Of a stretch of 64,000 nucleotides of DNA, positions 1 through 11,468 are shown in pieces. The DNA is from Hyparrhenia diplandra (lineage: Eukaryota; Streptophyta; Magnoliopsida; Poales; Poaceae): NCBI GenBank assembly GCA_015847255.1, contig JADLZK010011205.1, positions 124,001 to 188,000 on the forward strand. Reading direction: 5' to 3'. The position numbers were made by a program, and so were the translations under genes. Every line of letters starts with the position of its first letter. Position 1 is the stretch's first letter. The notes below the pieces were generated by a model. That model was not told the DNA's origin. It searched no databases and saw only the letters and a list, made by a program, of their open reading frames with translations.

Positions 1-49
1 TGCTCTCCAGAACCGTAGCACCAAGTCTTATTGTTTAGTCCGCTCTCTC

Positions 50-461
50 TTAAGCTTCTCTTTGTTTGATGTGTTGTTCTTGGCCGTGTTCATTTGCTTG
101 TCTGTTGTGTTGCTTGGTTGCTGCGAGTAGAAGAAGAGCTTTGGTTAGCGTTGAAGACTAGGAGCTGAGGACCGACAAGTGGAGCAGATACTGAAGACCA
201 GAAGATAGAAGTTAAAGAGTTCTGAGCAGCTATACTTGGGAATAAGGCAAGTGCATTAAGCTTCTCTTTGTTTGATGTGTTGTTCTTAGCCGTGTTCGTT
301 TGCTTGTCTGTTGTGTTGCTTGGTTGCTGCGAGTAGAAGACGAGCGTTTGGTTAGCGTTGAAGACCAGGAGCTGAGGATCGACAAGTGGAGCAGATACTA
401 AAGACCAGAAGATAGAAGTTGAAGAGGTCTGAGCAGCTATACATGGGAATAAGGCAAGTGC
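50..461. repeat. Tandem duplication, 206-207 bp unit, two copies
   Basis: The segment starting TTAAGCTTCTCTTTG at 50 recurs at 256, and the end AATAAGGCAAGTGC at 241 recurs at 448. The copies differ by a few substitutions and one indel (near 150 versus 355). The duplication makes up most of the small secreted-type ORF. Confidence 0.9.
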
Positions 462-494
462 GAGACACCATTTGATCATCTTGTACCTATTCAT
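90..494 (-). CDS. Small secreted-type protein with internal duplication, family not recognised
   Basis: This is a 134-codon single-exon frame. The N-terminus (MNRYKMIK, then a leucine/alanine-rich stretch ending in CIAAQ near residue 22) looks like a cleavable secretion signal. The rest is Ser/Thr/Asn/Gln-rich with several N-x-S/T sites. The protein contains a 69-residue repeat: the blocks starting ALALFPC (residue 12) and ALALFPS (residue 81) share the SAPLV and PQLLVFNANQ motifs. After the second NANQ the two repeats diverge completely, because one DNA copy carries a 1-nt length difference, so the last 16 residues are read out of register. The ATG is the first in a plausible leader and directly precedes the signal-like segment. 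A real secreted peptide gene is possible, as is a chance frame in repetitive DNA. I cannot assign a family or function. Confidence 0.35.
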   Translation of the reverse strand: MNRYKMIKWCLALALFPCIAAQTSSTSIFWSLVSAPLVDPQLLVFNANQTLVFYSQQPSNTTDKQTNTAKNNTSNKEKLNALALFPSIAAQNSLTSIFWSSVSAPLVGPQLLVFNANQSSSSTRSNQATQQTSK

Positions 495-599
495 TTATAA
501 TTCTCAATTTACTTTCATTGCATGTGTCCTAAAATTATGCAAACCCTAAGGACTTGATTGGCCACTCTTATCCAGATTTACCCTGAGGGTTTTGGGTAG

Positions 600-1880
600 A
601 TAGCTTGCAGCGTAGTTGCTTAGCTTGCGCCACTCATCTACTCACTTGTTTAATGAAAGTAAAACTTGTTTCTTATAATATGATGATGATGATGGACAAT
701 GGCTGCTGCCATGTTGGATAAGTTGAGGATGTTGGAGGCATCGTTGGTTTGGTGGTGAAAGGGGAACGGGTACTGGAGCTTGCCGGTTTGCCGGGGGTAC
801 CCATGTCCACTCTCCCTAAGGACTCAATCATGGACGGCCACCTGGGACAATCGTACAACTTCAAGCTAAATGGATCTGGCTTGACTAATTATCAGGTCCC
901 TCGTTGTAGGTGGATGACCTCCCTTGGCAAAGGCACAGAAGGGTTTCATAGGTTTTTAGTATGGTGAGGCGGGTCTCGTGGCTGCGGGAACGATTGCCAT
1001 AAGCCTACATCATTCTAGCGGGTTATCCCCTACCCAACCTGTGAAAGGTCTCGTAGTGAAACCCTGCCTGCTCACCTCGGAAGTGTTTTGGAGAGTCATG
1101 GCCTCGGGCGAATGGGAATCACGACTTGAAATGAAAGTGTACACCTCTGCAGAGTTTAAACTAGTATATCAGCGTACTCACGGTCAAGAGCGGCCCGTAG
1201 CTCTCACATGATTAGAACTGGACTCACATGGACTCATGGAGATGGAGAAGGAATCTTGGAGGAGGTTGCTACCTCGAGCTTTGGCGGGATGGCTATCCCG
1301 TGTTCCTTTAGGGGTTGGTACCCCATGGTTACTCTTTGAGGTTGCTACCTCGGTAATGATATTAATGATGATGACATAATAATATTGTTAATTGTACTTA
1401 CACATTTAATTAAGGGCTGGGATGATCACCCAACTGTAGATGCAGTGTTCTTAATAAATAATAATGTTGCCGCATTAAAATGCTACCCTTAAATCAAACT
1501 GCCAAGATATCCTTTTTAAGCCCTGCATATCATTTATTTTCCTGTGCTTGCTAAGTTCGACATGGACTATCCCCCCACACCCCCAGGTGTGTGTAGTGCT
1601 GCTCAGAAAAAGGATAAAGACATTGTGGAGTTCCTCAAAAGTCTGTCGGAAGAAGTGCTTTAGCGCACGGAGGCCCCCCGGTCAGCTGTCCCTTTTTCGG
1701 ATGGAGCCTGAAGTGAAGTTTTACCAACCGTTCTGCGTTACTCGATAGTTGTAAGTGTTAAAGTATGTATGTTTTCTGCTTTATACATTGTTTTTCCGAT
1801 ATTACTTCATTACGTGTTGTATGTGTGGACTTCCTAGGCACACATATGACGAGCCTGGTTCTTCTTTGGAAATCCATGTG
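600..1880. mobile_element. Probable non-coding LTR-retrotransposon remnant (Gypsy-like, tentative)
   Basis: About 1.3 kb without any sustained coding frame. Phrases such as GTGTACACCTCTGCAGAG (about 1138) and GTCATGGCCTCGGGCGA (about 1096) remind me of non-autonomous Gypsy-type elements of cereals; that is recall, not a search. No paired LTRs or target duplication were found, so boundaries and orientation are open. Positions 500-600, between the small ORF and this segment, show nothing recognisable. Confidence 0.35.
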
Positions 1881-2221
1881 TGACATGATGGAAGCACAAA
1901 TAATGATCACATATCAGTAGAAAATGGTTATATTTGCTAGCCAACACCACATAGCAGCGCAACTGAACTGGGAAAGGAAAACCTACCTAAGCACTGTTTG
2001 GGGCTCTACCTAAAACTTCGGCGATGGCACCAGAACAAATCGCTCTTGAGAATCACACATTCCAAGAAGAAAATAATCAGTGATCACAAGGGTTCATAAT
2101 TTCTTTCCTGTTACATTTTGCCATCCACAAAACCCTCAGTATGCGTACAAATAGTTCAGCAAAGCAGCTAGAACGAATAATCAGTTGTGATCCACCACCA
2201 GATATATAGATGATAATACAG
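1880..2221 (-). other. F-box unit U1, distal 3' region (left part)
   Basis: This sequence is closely similar to about 40030-40560, downstream of the intact F-box gene, and to shorter stretches at 13535, 15600 and 51000. It is the end of the U1 F-box transcription unit (minus strand) or its 3' flank. It is cut at 2221 by the CACTA insertion and resumes at 7501. Confidence 0.7.
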
Positions 2222-2744
2222 CACTACAAGAAATGTGTTATCTTTTGACATTTGATATATGTCATAATACCTATAAAATATGTCATAGGTCATCATTTAT
2301 GACACAAGGTTGACGAAAATCAAATGTCAAAAGATAAGCGTCTATAATGACAACTTATGACATTTCAGTGTTCATGTCATAACAATATGACATTGATTTT
2401 GCATGTCATAACCTCTATGACACCTGCTTTTATGTCACAAGTTCTTTGATCTTCTAGTAGTGAATTTCACACGGCCCAATATTTATTTGGACATCATTCA
2501 AGGCACACAGCCGCACAAACAATCAAAAATAATTCATGTATGCCCAACAATATATTCCATTCATGACCAAGTCACAGGTTAACAAGTCATACATCAACAT
2601 ATTTATTACATTCATCACAAACACCAAACTAATTGTTCAACAAGTGAGCTTAGTTACAAAGGTATCTCAGATAAGATAAATAGATGGAAATTTCGCATCC
2701 CGGTCTCACAAGTGACATTGGTCACCAAACTACTAGTTCTACAA

Positions 2745-2797
2745 AGCTAGTTATTCTCGGTGTCAGATGCAGGTTGCTGGAATTTGTCCATGTCCTA
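2745..2797 (-). other. Exon-like 3' end inside the CACTA element
   Basis: On the minus strand a polypyrimidine/TCTGTAG acceptor is followed by a short open frame (DMDKFQQPASDTENN, stop). It could be the last exon of a transcript carried by the CACTA element whose first exon is the GC-rich block near 4.2-4.5 kb. Support is limited to splice-site appearance and frame. Confidence 0.25.
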
Positions 2798-4181
2798 CAG
2801 ACACACAAAACTTTAGAAGCAACCATCAGCTGTTGAAACAAATAAAATAAGCAAAAAAAAAGAATGATAATAGTTTCAGTCGTTTTCCACACTACACATA
2901 TTTAAGCATTTCTAGGAAATACATATATTGCGACATGGTCTCATATTTTAGTACAGATTGCCTAGCATTAGTTAGCTCCTGTTGAAGTCTATGGAATATT
3001 TTCCATTTCATACAGATTGTAGAAATGTATAAATGGTATACAATACTGGTGGGCAATGGTAAATGCTCTGTTGCATATAACAGAACATTTCAATTGTTGC
3101 ACAGAGCAGAGCATTGACAAACACCTTGCTACTTTCGTAGAGCCACTACTTGGAACATCTTTTTAGATACTGAAAAGAACTCTGCTGTTTATGCATGAAA
3201 CGATTCTTTTTTGTTCTACCAAAATTGTGATATATGTGCACTTTTAGATACTAAAGACAACAACATATATGGTCCATAGAGTAACAACTATAGGTGCATA
3301 CACATATGAAAGATTACTAGCACCCCTGGTTTGTTCTATTTTATTGACAAGGAGAGTTCATCAAAACTACTAATATCTAGTTTGCTTAGCCTATAAAATT
3401 ATTTCAGAATGAAGTTTCATATATGCTCTAAAATAAAAGTCAGGGGCTGTTATAAGCTAACCACCTAGAGCTGTTGTGAGGAAACCTCTTAAATTTCTCA
3501 GACCAACTCATGAAAAAGCTTGCATTAATCTTTTTAACTTGTTGCCAACCAACCAAGAAGATAAGTTAATAATAACAGTTACCAAGTATACTCCCCAATT
3601 TGTCACATGAAGATTTGATAAATGAAGAGGCATTGACAGCAGCAGGTTTGCTTTCATGGACTAACTGGTTTTTCTCTACAATCAAATCAAAAACAAAATT
3701 AATTACTTTGGTATCATTTTTCAGTGCATATGCTGCTGAACACAAACATCACACAGGAGAACGTGAGCCTCTTCCTTCACTAGTAACTAAGTTAGCCATG
3801 ATTATTCCACTACTTTGCTTACTGTCACTAGTAACTAAGTCAGCATGATCAAGTTCAGATTCCATTACCACATCAAAAGGATAAAAAATGCGTGAAGATT
3901 TTTGTTCAGCAATACTATCATGTGTCTATTATTTTATTTTAGGCTATTCAGCTAACTTGAAGGGATGCATACAGATAAGCATAGGAATCCCTGGCACCAA
4001 ATCATACGGATAAAGATAGGAATCCCTGCAAGTCACTCAACCAGATATCTGTCAAGCAAGAACCCTCCAGTGAGATGGAATCCATTGGATCTGCAAAGAT
4101 ATCTCGCTCGGTTGCTCCTCCTCCCTTCTTTGGATCTGCAACATGGAGATTGAAATCAAAGGCAAATCGATTGGATTAGGG

Positions 4182-4550
4182 TTAGAGAGGGGAACCTACC
4201 GATGATGCAGCCACCGGGTGCGCCCATCTATCCCTGGCCATCGGCGGTGGCGGCCGGCACCGCCAGCGAAGCCGAAGGGCACCACAGCCTGCGAGAGAGG
4301 GACAGATCTGAGGGGAGAAGGAGGGCGCCACGTGCTCCGCCGCACACCGGGAGGAGGGAGCTAGCCATGGATGTGAGGCTCCCCCCCGTGCTCCGCCGCC
4401 CCCCGAGCTGGCCGCCTGATCTTGACGCTGGCCGAGAAGGCGACCCGCCGGAGAGACGGGGAGGAGCGTCAAGCGGCGGCGAGAGAGGAGGAGGAGGTGT
4501 GTGGGCGACGAGCACGGGGAGCGGCGGCGTGTGGGGACCGAGAAAGAGAG
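4182..4550 (-). other. GC-rich exon-like block of the CACTA element
   Basis: About 370 bp of GC-rich DNA in an AT-rich element; it continues after the nested Copia at 6702-6790. Read on the minus strand it ends at a good donor (GTAGGTTCCCC from about 4202), so it may be the first exon or leader of an element transcript. Both strands have open frames here because of base composition; none is recognisable. Confidence 0.25.
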
Positions 4551-4819
4551 TGTTGTAAAACACACGGACTCTTTCCTAGAAGGAAAGGAGAAGGATGAAT
4601 CCTAATCCTAGTCCGTTTGTATGTGGGCTCTTACCAAAACTCTTAGCCTTTGGCAGGACTATATATACATGGGAGCTCTATGTTGTAATAACCAAGAATC
4701 AGATGAATAAAGAATAGTCTCCCTATCTTGTGTCTACTTGTTCTACTTCTTTCATCTACTACGTGATCATGAGAGACGGAGAGGGAAGGTCCTAACCGAC
4801 GACGGCGTGTTTCATAACA
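4551..4819 (+). repeat. 5' LTR of Copia copy 1
   Basis: 269 bp, TG...CA ends, nearly identical to 6427-6696. It contains a TATATATA promoter-like box near 4662 and an AATAAAGAAT poly(A)-type signal near 4706, as expected for U3-R. Confidence 0.93.
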
Positions 4820-6426
4820 CGTTATCGGTACGACAAGCTCTTCGTCGACATCGTTGTTGAAGCTGCCGCCGATCTTCGGCACCGACGCTTGTGCCAACGT
4901 CTCGCCGCAGAACTTCGCCGACGGACGCCGACATCCCCGGCGTTGTTAGCGGAACGGATCGCTACCTCGCACGCTACAAATCTGCGACCGCATCGACTCA
5001 TCGTCACGCCGGCGGGTCCCGGGCCTAGCCGAACTGTCCTATCGGCGCGACCTTCGTTTTTCCTCGAATTCAAGAACAAAAGGTACGAAAGATCGAATCG
5101 CATCTCGCAGATTGCTTGTGCTCCTTATCGAGCCAATTCATATACTCGTACATGCATGTAGTACGTAAAATTGGTATATACAGTACATATGAGTTGCGTA
5201 TGGTTAATCAAGGTTGTCCCGTAGCCAACAAACTTGATATCACGTTGATCGGAACCTAAACTATAGTAGTGCATGAACGCACATGATCGTGGTCTTGGCG
5301 GGTACGCCGCCACGACACCCCGCATCGTCACGAAAAGTATCACGGACTCTAGATGCCATGCACGATGGCTCGATAACAACTCGCGGCCTGAACGTCGCTG
5401 ATGCCTTTTTTTGGCTTGCACCGTGAACCTGTGACTATCAGGCTTAGAACGCCCATAGATCAAGAAGAGATGGTATATTGTTCTACATATCCAACACAAT
5501 AATGATGCGCGCTTAGTATGTTGGATTTCATCTTCATGATGATCCTCTTCATGAGGTGCTCAACCTTCTTCATGAGGCGTTCTCTTTCATGAGAATGGAG
5601 GAGTTCCATTTCATTTCTATTTAACAAGTATATACTAAACTAGAACCCACAAAGGCCCCCCGTAGATTTAGCTTGATAGTATACATAGTTTACTACTAGT
5701 AAACACAACTTCTAGTTTATAACTTCAAGTTACTCCTCTCATTTCTAAAAATATCCGCATATGCTCCGCTTCATGCTTTCACAAGAGCATTAGTCAAACT
5801 ATTAGTTGACTTAGTGCGTGATAGTTTTTCTAGATCATTTTTCTTCTCTGGAAATAATGTTTGGCATTCAAAATAGGCTTTCTCTCCCCTAATGCCAATA
5901 TTAGATCTTTAATAGCATACTTCAATAGATATCCCCTATCATGGGCTTAAAATAATTCAAATTCATATATCTCCAACTACAAGTGGAGGCCCATTTATGT
6001 ATGCAATGATTAGGTTTTTATGGGAAATATTCACGCACATATTTAAACATGGGGGTTATTATTCATTATGCAATGAGCTAGAATACTTAAAGTGCTCTTA
6101 AGAATGTTCATCATTCCTATGAACTCGGGGATGTTCTCCCCGGTATGCACAAAACATAGTTTAGAAAAACTATTTCATTCACGAAGAATAGAGTATCCTG
6201 AAGAATATATGACCAAGAAGGTTAAATGTTGTACTCTTTTTTCCCTATGTGAGTTTTTACTAGAAGGTTTCTCATACAAGGTTTTTAATGAGACAACATG
6301 TGCAATGCAATTCTTAATGCGATGTACTCTTTTCTCCAAGAACCGTTTTTTTTTTCCCACTTCGGGTTTTCGGATGGAGTTTTTTTGACGAGGCATATGC
6401 ATATCGTGGTAATCGCCCAAGGGGAG

Positions 6427-6696
6427 TGTTGTAAAACACACGGACTCTTTCCTAGAAGGAAAGGAGAAGGATGAATCCTAATCCTAGTCCGTTTGTATGT
6501 GGGCTCTTACCGAAACTCTTAGCCTTTGGCAGGACTATATATACATGGGAGCTCTATGTTGTAATAACCAAGAATCGGATGAATAAAGAATAGTCTCCCT
6601 ATCTTGTGTCTACTTGTTCTACTTCTTTCATCTACTACGTGATCATGAGAGACGGAGAGGGAAGGTCCTAACCGGCCGACGGCGTGTTTCATAACA
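6427..6696 (+). repeat. 3' LTR of Copia copy 1
   Basis: 270 bp, nearly identical to 4551-4819. Preceded by the purine tract and followed directly by the GAGAG target duplication. Confidence 0.93.
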
Positions 6697-7500
6697 GAGA
6701 GAACACGGGCTTAGAGTCGGGCGCGGCGTGGCTGCGTGTGAGGCCACGTGCGGACGGGGGAGACGGAAAAGTATGGGCTCGTCTCGCCCCTCACTCTCTC
6801 TCAGTTTTTTATTTCTTTTTTTCTTTCCTTTTTTATTTGGTATATCTTATATGATAATATTTTATATGATATAAGTCATCTAGAGGAGAGACGTGGTGGG
6901 TTTCCTTTTTATTTCTGTTTCTATGTAATTATATTTTTTCTATTTATTATTTTTTTGAATTCTTTAGCTTCTCTAAAGTCTCACATAAAAAATCTTTCGA
7001 TAAGTCTTATTAATTTCATTGATGCATCAATGATTAAGGTTAATGACGGCCTAACACCAGGGGGAGTTATAATTAATTTGATTTTAAATATTAGTTGTAA
7101 CTTTATGGTTAAGATTTTCCCTTGTAATATTCGGAAGAGCATTATCCGACAGAAAATAGCATAGCAATTTGTAGAACTTCAGCACAAGTCAAGCCATACA
7201 AATAAAGACATTGCAGAAGTTATGACCAAGGAAGTCACTTATGTGTATGTGTTGCATCAACTTTCCAAAATCATGTAGCTAGTGTCATGAGGTCTCTAAA
7301 TAGATTTATAACAATAGTAAATTGGACGTTATGACATGGCAAATGTTATCTCATCCCACTATCATTTTGGTATTTGTTATGACGTTTATTTATTAATGTC
7401 ACTAAATTGAGTTGGCTCCAAAACAAATGTCATAAACTAGTTGATTTAGTGACATTTTAATCATAGGATGTCATAGGATGACACATTTCTTGTAGTGCAG

Positions 7501-8267
7501 ATAGATAACAAATCACATGATTCTCACAGGCGAAAGAAGCAAATGGCAGAAGCCAATTATCAAGGTTTGTTCTCTGTCTTCATATTTGTACCGGGTAACC
7601 TAAGCAAATCATGAGTACATTTTTAAGGGTACAAACCAGGCAAAAGGACAAACAGGTTGAATAATACTCCAGAGAGTGGGAGACTAAACCACTAAATAAC
7701 AGCCGATCATCTACAGATGAATACCATCACTGCGAGTCTAGTATCTGTTGATGTCTCGCATGACATGGCTAAGCCTTCATACAGATGCTCCCAACGATGC
7801 TGCTCTGTCACCTTCAAGTCAAGAGAGCAGACCTACCAAAGAATACAGTGTTAGAATAATCAAGAAGGACTTGAGCAAAGTTAGATGACTATCTGCTTGT
7901 GCATGTGAAACAAGCTATTCATTCTGTACGTTAATGCAAATTGAAAATCTATCAAAAGGGATGTATGCCAACGATTAACCCAGTGCAATTTTTTTTTTTT
8001 TTAAGAAAAACAGAGACAAATTTGTCTGTTCTAATATTCAGGCGCTAGACAAATTTGCCTGTCCTAATATTCAGGAGCTAGCTACAGCATACAGAGTGCA
8101 CACAAAACATTGAGTAAATGGCACAGACAATACAAAATTAGTCCAAAACGCCAAAGGATCGCATGGATTACAAGGGCTCCATTGTGACAATGGTGATGTG
8201 AGAAATTTTAGATATGCCAGCAGCAAGTGCACTTTGGTAACAAGTAGGATGACATAGCAAACCACAA
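7501..8267 (-). other. F-box unit U1, 3' region (right part)
   Basis: Resumes the U1 3' region after the CACTA element and parallels 40575-41410 of the intact unit. It includes the conserved exon-like block at about 7735-7839 (acceptor, then the in-frame SLDxxV...WEHL motif). It is cut at 8267 by the LINE-tailed element. Confidence 0.7.
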
Positions 8268-11200
8268 GCTGCTACAAAACACCCATGTACCCGCTTCGGG
8301 TAACCGTTGGGAGCGATGGGGCGACCCCGACGCCCGCCGCCTCCCCTCTAGCGCCGCCGGCCGCCACCTGCTGCTCCCTCCTCCCCGTCAAACGCCTCCA
8401 GTGGATCCGGCCCCTCCGCTCCGCCCTCTTCGGCGTGAAGGTGCGCCTCGTCGCCCGTCTACCTCGGATGGAGGAGATCGGCGCGCGCCCGCCACCAGCG
8501 TTCCGCAGCCGGGGCCGCCGCCGTCGAGGTCGTCGGCCTCCTCGGCGCCGCTGGGGGCCCCTCCCCAGCTGTCGCCGCCAGCGGCCGACGCCGGCCCCTA
8601 CTGCCGTCACCCACCATCTCGTCGCCCCGTAGCGTCGTCGTATGGCGGCGCCTCGTCGTTCCGTTCGCCGTGGCCGGCGCCCCGGCGCCGGTGTGCGGGA
8701 TCCGTGCCCTCGGGGCGCGTTCCGGCCTGGGCACCCGGCCTTTCGGCCTCGCCGGCACCGCCGCCCGACCGCGGGGCAGCCGCGACCCGCCGCCCGTCGC
8801 TCGGGCCAGCGGGAGCCCCCGGCTCGCCGTCCTCCCTGGCTGCTGTGGCGGGGGCTGGAGCAAAGACCGCTCCCGCCTAGCGCCGTCGTCCCCTCCGTCA
8901 TCCCCATCGCCCCCGTCATCCCCTCGCGGTAGTGCGCGTCTGGCCGCTGGATGGTGCCTCACGTGGACGGGCGCGCGGGTGGTCGCCTCGCCGAGCTCGA
9001 GGACCAGGCGGCCGCCTCTGCATCGCCATCGTCGGGCGCCCGTCCATGGTGGGCGGGACGACGGCCGTGGCGGTTTTTGGAGCCGGGCGCCGCCCGCCCC
9101 GCTCGGCGCCCCACCAAGCTGCTGCTCGTCTTCTCCTCCCTCCCAGGCATCGCGCGGGGTGGAGCGCCGCCATCGCTGTGTCGGCCTCGATGGCGGCGAA
9201 CTGGGCACCGACCCCAGCCCGCCGAGCCCGCCTGGAGCAGCGGTCGCCGCTCGGCCGGCGCCGGCGCGATGCGGCGTCGGCGGTGGTGCGACGGCTGCGG
9301 CAAGGCCCTTTCCCGGATCGCGTCCACCCGTACTTCCCGTCGGCCGGAAGATCCAAAGGCGCCACAGGCGTGGGTGCTAACTTCTCCGATTGCTCGGACG
9401 AGGAGGGCGGTCGCGTTGAGCCGGAGGCCCCCACGTCGTCGCGCCGGGCGCCTCGCCGTCCACTCGGGCCTGGGTCGGGGCTGCTCCCGGCGGCGGCCAT
9501 GCCGACCTCCGCGCCTTCGGGCCCCGCCGCTCTGCGTTGCGGGCCACCGTCGCGAACCGCCCGCGGCGGCGCCCGGCGGTCCCACGCCGCCTCCATCGTC
9601 GTCGGCGGGTGCGGGCGGTGCCGACGCGCCCGGTCGATCGGTCTCCCAGCGCCGCCGCTGACCCTCTGGCGGCGCTGCAGCCGCCGGGTGCCCGCACCTG
9701 GCGCCTCGGTCCCTTGCCCGATACACGCGTGTACCCGCGCGTATGCGGTTTGGTCGCTGCCATCGTGCACCGCGGCCTGGTGGCCGGCGTGGCTACCTGG
9801 AGCCCACGGCCTCTACCACCGCCGGCGGGGGGGCTCTTGTCGACGCGAGATGGCTTCACCCTCGTGCGAGGGCGTAGGCGGGGCCGCCGCCATGCCTCGC
9901 CCAACCTTCTTCGTCGCCACCGACCTATCCTTCGCCGCTCGTCTCCTCAACTGGGTTGTCTAGCCGGGGGATCACATCGCGCTTAGGTGCTCTTCTCAGA
10001 CCCGCTGCCTCCCTGCCGAAGCACGAAGCCGGGCGCGGGACTGCGGGCTTCATCGTCACCCGCCTCGGCGACCCCGGGTGGACCGTGTGCGGGAGCCGCG
10101 CCCTGTGCCTTTCCCCCGGATCGCCACGACGCCGACCCTCCAGTGGATGCCCGGGGGGGCCTCTAGGGCGCCCGGGCCACTCGCGGCTCCATTCTTCGCC
10201 GGACAGATACCTGTCCGCCCGTCTACATCGTCGGCCCCGAGGTTCGCACACACCTCCTTCCGCTGGCCAAGCTCGCTGCGCCGCTGTCCGTGCCTCCCCG
10301 CACGGACTGTCCCCGGGACCGGAGCCGGGAGGACCACGCCACGCCGCCCGAGGGCGCCACAGAGTTGCACGTGGTCGGTGGGCCCGACCTCGTCGACGTC
10401 GAGCTGACGGCGCCTCTCCGTGACGCGCGACTCAGCGCGGGCACCAACCCCAGACTCGTTGATGGATTGGTGGGGAGATGGCACACAATGAGCTCGCGTT
10501 CACGACGCCACTCGGGCCGCGGCCACCGCTCCTCCCGACATCGGTCCCAGGATTGTACACCGCGCTCGCCGACGGCGGGTACCGCCTCCACCCGGGACCC
10601 GGCTGCTCCTTCTCCACGGTGCGTGCCATTGGCCCCGGTGGGGCGAACTTCGTTCACGCGGAGTTTGCGGCCGCCTCGGGTCAGCCGCCGCTGAAACGCT
10701 GCTCCGATTACTGCGCGTAGCTCCTTCACCGACCCCGGTCACGCCGACCCCGCGGGCGCACCTATCTGCCGGATGTGCGGTCCGCGGCTGATGCGCCCGT
10801 CGTCGGATAGCCAGCCTCCCTACGAGGGCGCCATCGGCGGCGTTTGTTGACTCCTTCCGGCTACCTCGAGCAGTGGCTCGTCTCCCTCGCCGCCTCATCA
10901 CGGACTTCTCGGTTAGGCGATTGGGTCCCTAGGCGAAGCTCCGTCCGCGGCCAAATCGGTCTACCGGGACCCGAGGCGGAGCGGGCGCTCAGCGCGTCCT
11001 GCTCAGCAAGTGGGAGGCGCCCGGACAATGCCGGCTCCTCCACACCCGATGGCGCGGTGACCGAGCGGCCGCTTGACACTTCGGGGGACACGCACCGGAC
11101 TACAAACGTCGCCGTGCGGCGTCTTCTTCCGTCGCAGGCGGCGCTGGGCGGGTGCTTCGCCCTTGATCGCCCGGGCGCCGGTGACCACCGCCGGCCACCC

Positions 11201-11400
11201 CCCGCCGCGCTTTTAGTCGCCTCATTTAGTTTCCTTACCAGTTACACCACTCTAAGCTCCACCGTTGTAGCCGGTGATTTGTGTTAGTGTGCCCCGCCTC
11301 GTGTGTTCCGTGCACCTCGCTAGGGAACTCGCGAGGTTGTAAGCTTAAACTCCTTTTTCTCTTAATGCAGAACGGGCCAAAGTGCCCGGTTTGAAAAAAA
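8268..11400 (+). mobile_element. LINE-tailed retroelement, GC-rich, without reverse transcriptase
   Basis: A 3133-bp insertion flanked by a perfect 16-bp duplication, ACATAGCAAACCACAA (8252-8267 and 11401-11416), and ending in an A run. The tail (TTAATGCAGAACGGG, then poly-A) resembles the LINE tail at 15545-15594. TPRT insertion is therefore well supported. The body is very GC-rich to about 11.2 kb, so many frames on both strands stay open; the longest are 343 codons (8932-9963, plus) and 284 codons (8916-9770, minus). I see no RT or endonuclease motifs and no clear zinc knuckle. A short frame at 10478-10720 (motif FTTPLGP) could be the end of a decayed ORF1, but this is weak. It may be a non-autonomous LINE or a retroposed GC-rich transcript. 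Confidence 0.85.
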
Positions 11401-11468
11401 ACATAGCAAACCACAAATACAATATCATTCCCAACAGCTGAAGAAACATGGAAGACAATTTTACCATT

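Larger units (their letters stand above)
4551..6696 (+). mobile_element. Copia-type LTR retrotransposon, deleted and internally rearranged copy
   Basis: Two LTRs of about 270 bp bound a 1.6-kb interior, flanked by the 5-bp duplication GAGAG (4546-4550 and 6697-6701). The LTRs begin TGTTGTAAAA and end TTCATAACA. Just inside the left LTR is CGTTATCGG, like primer sites of plant Copia elements that use initiator-tRNA internal sequence. A purine tract (AAGGGGAG) precedes the right LTR. The interior matches the 6.4-kb copy at 25824-32203 at both ends (4820 to about 5160, and 6181-6426), but about 5475-6180 is inverted relative to it. No protease, integrase or RT frame is present. Confidence 0.93.
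2222..7497. mobile_element. CACTA (En/Spm) DNA transposon, non-autonomous, with nested Copia element
   Basis: The left end reads CACTACAAGAAATGTGT and the right end is its inverse (ACACATTTCTTGTAGTG). The 3-bp target duplication CAG lies at 2219-2221 and 7498-7500. Many short subterminal motifs built on TGTCATA/TATGACA occur in the first and last 250 bp, as expected for CACTA ends. The paralogous F-box unit near 40555 shows the empty site. Without the nested retroelement it is about 3.1 kb. I find no TNP2-type transposase, so it was probably mobilised in trans. Confidence 0.93.

Noticed and set aside
4202..4565. Overlapping 111-127 codon frames on both strands
   Set aside because: GC-rich block within the CACTA element; both strands open. 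Only the possible splice donor was kept as a weak observation.
8272..10901. Many long overlapping open frames on both strands (215 to 343 codons)
   Set aside because: They arise from very high GC content, with few stop codons on either strand. None shows a recognisable domain, so they are not listed as genes; only the element is reported.
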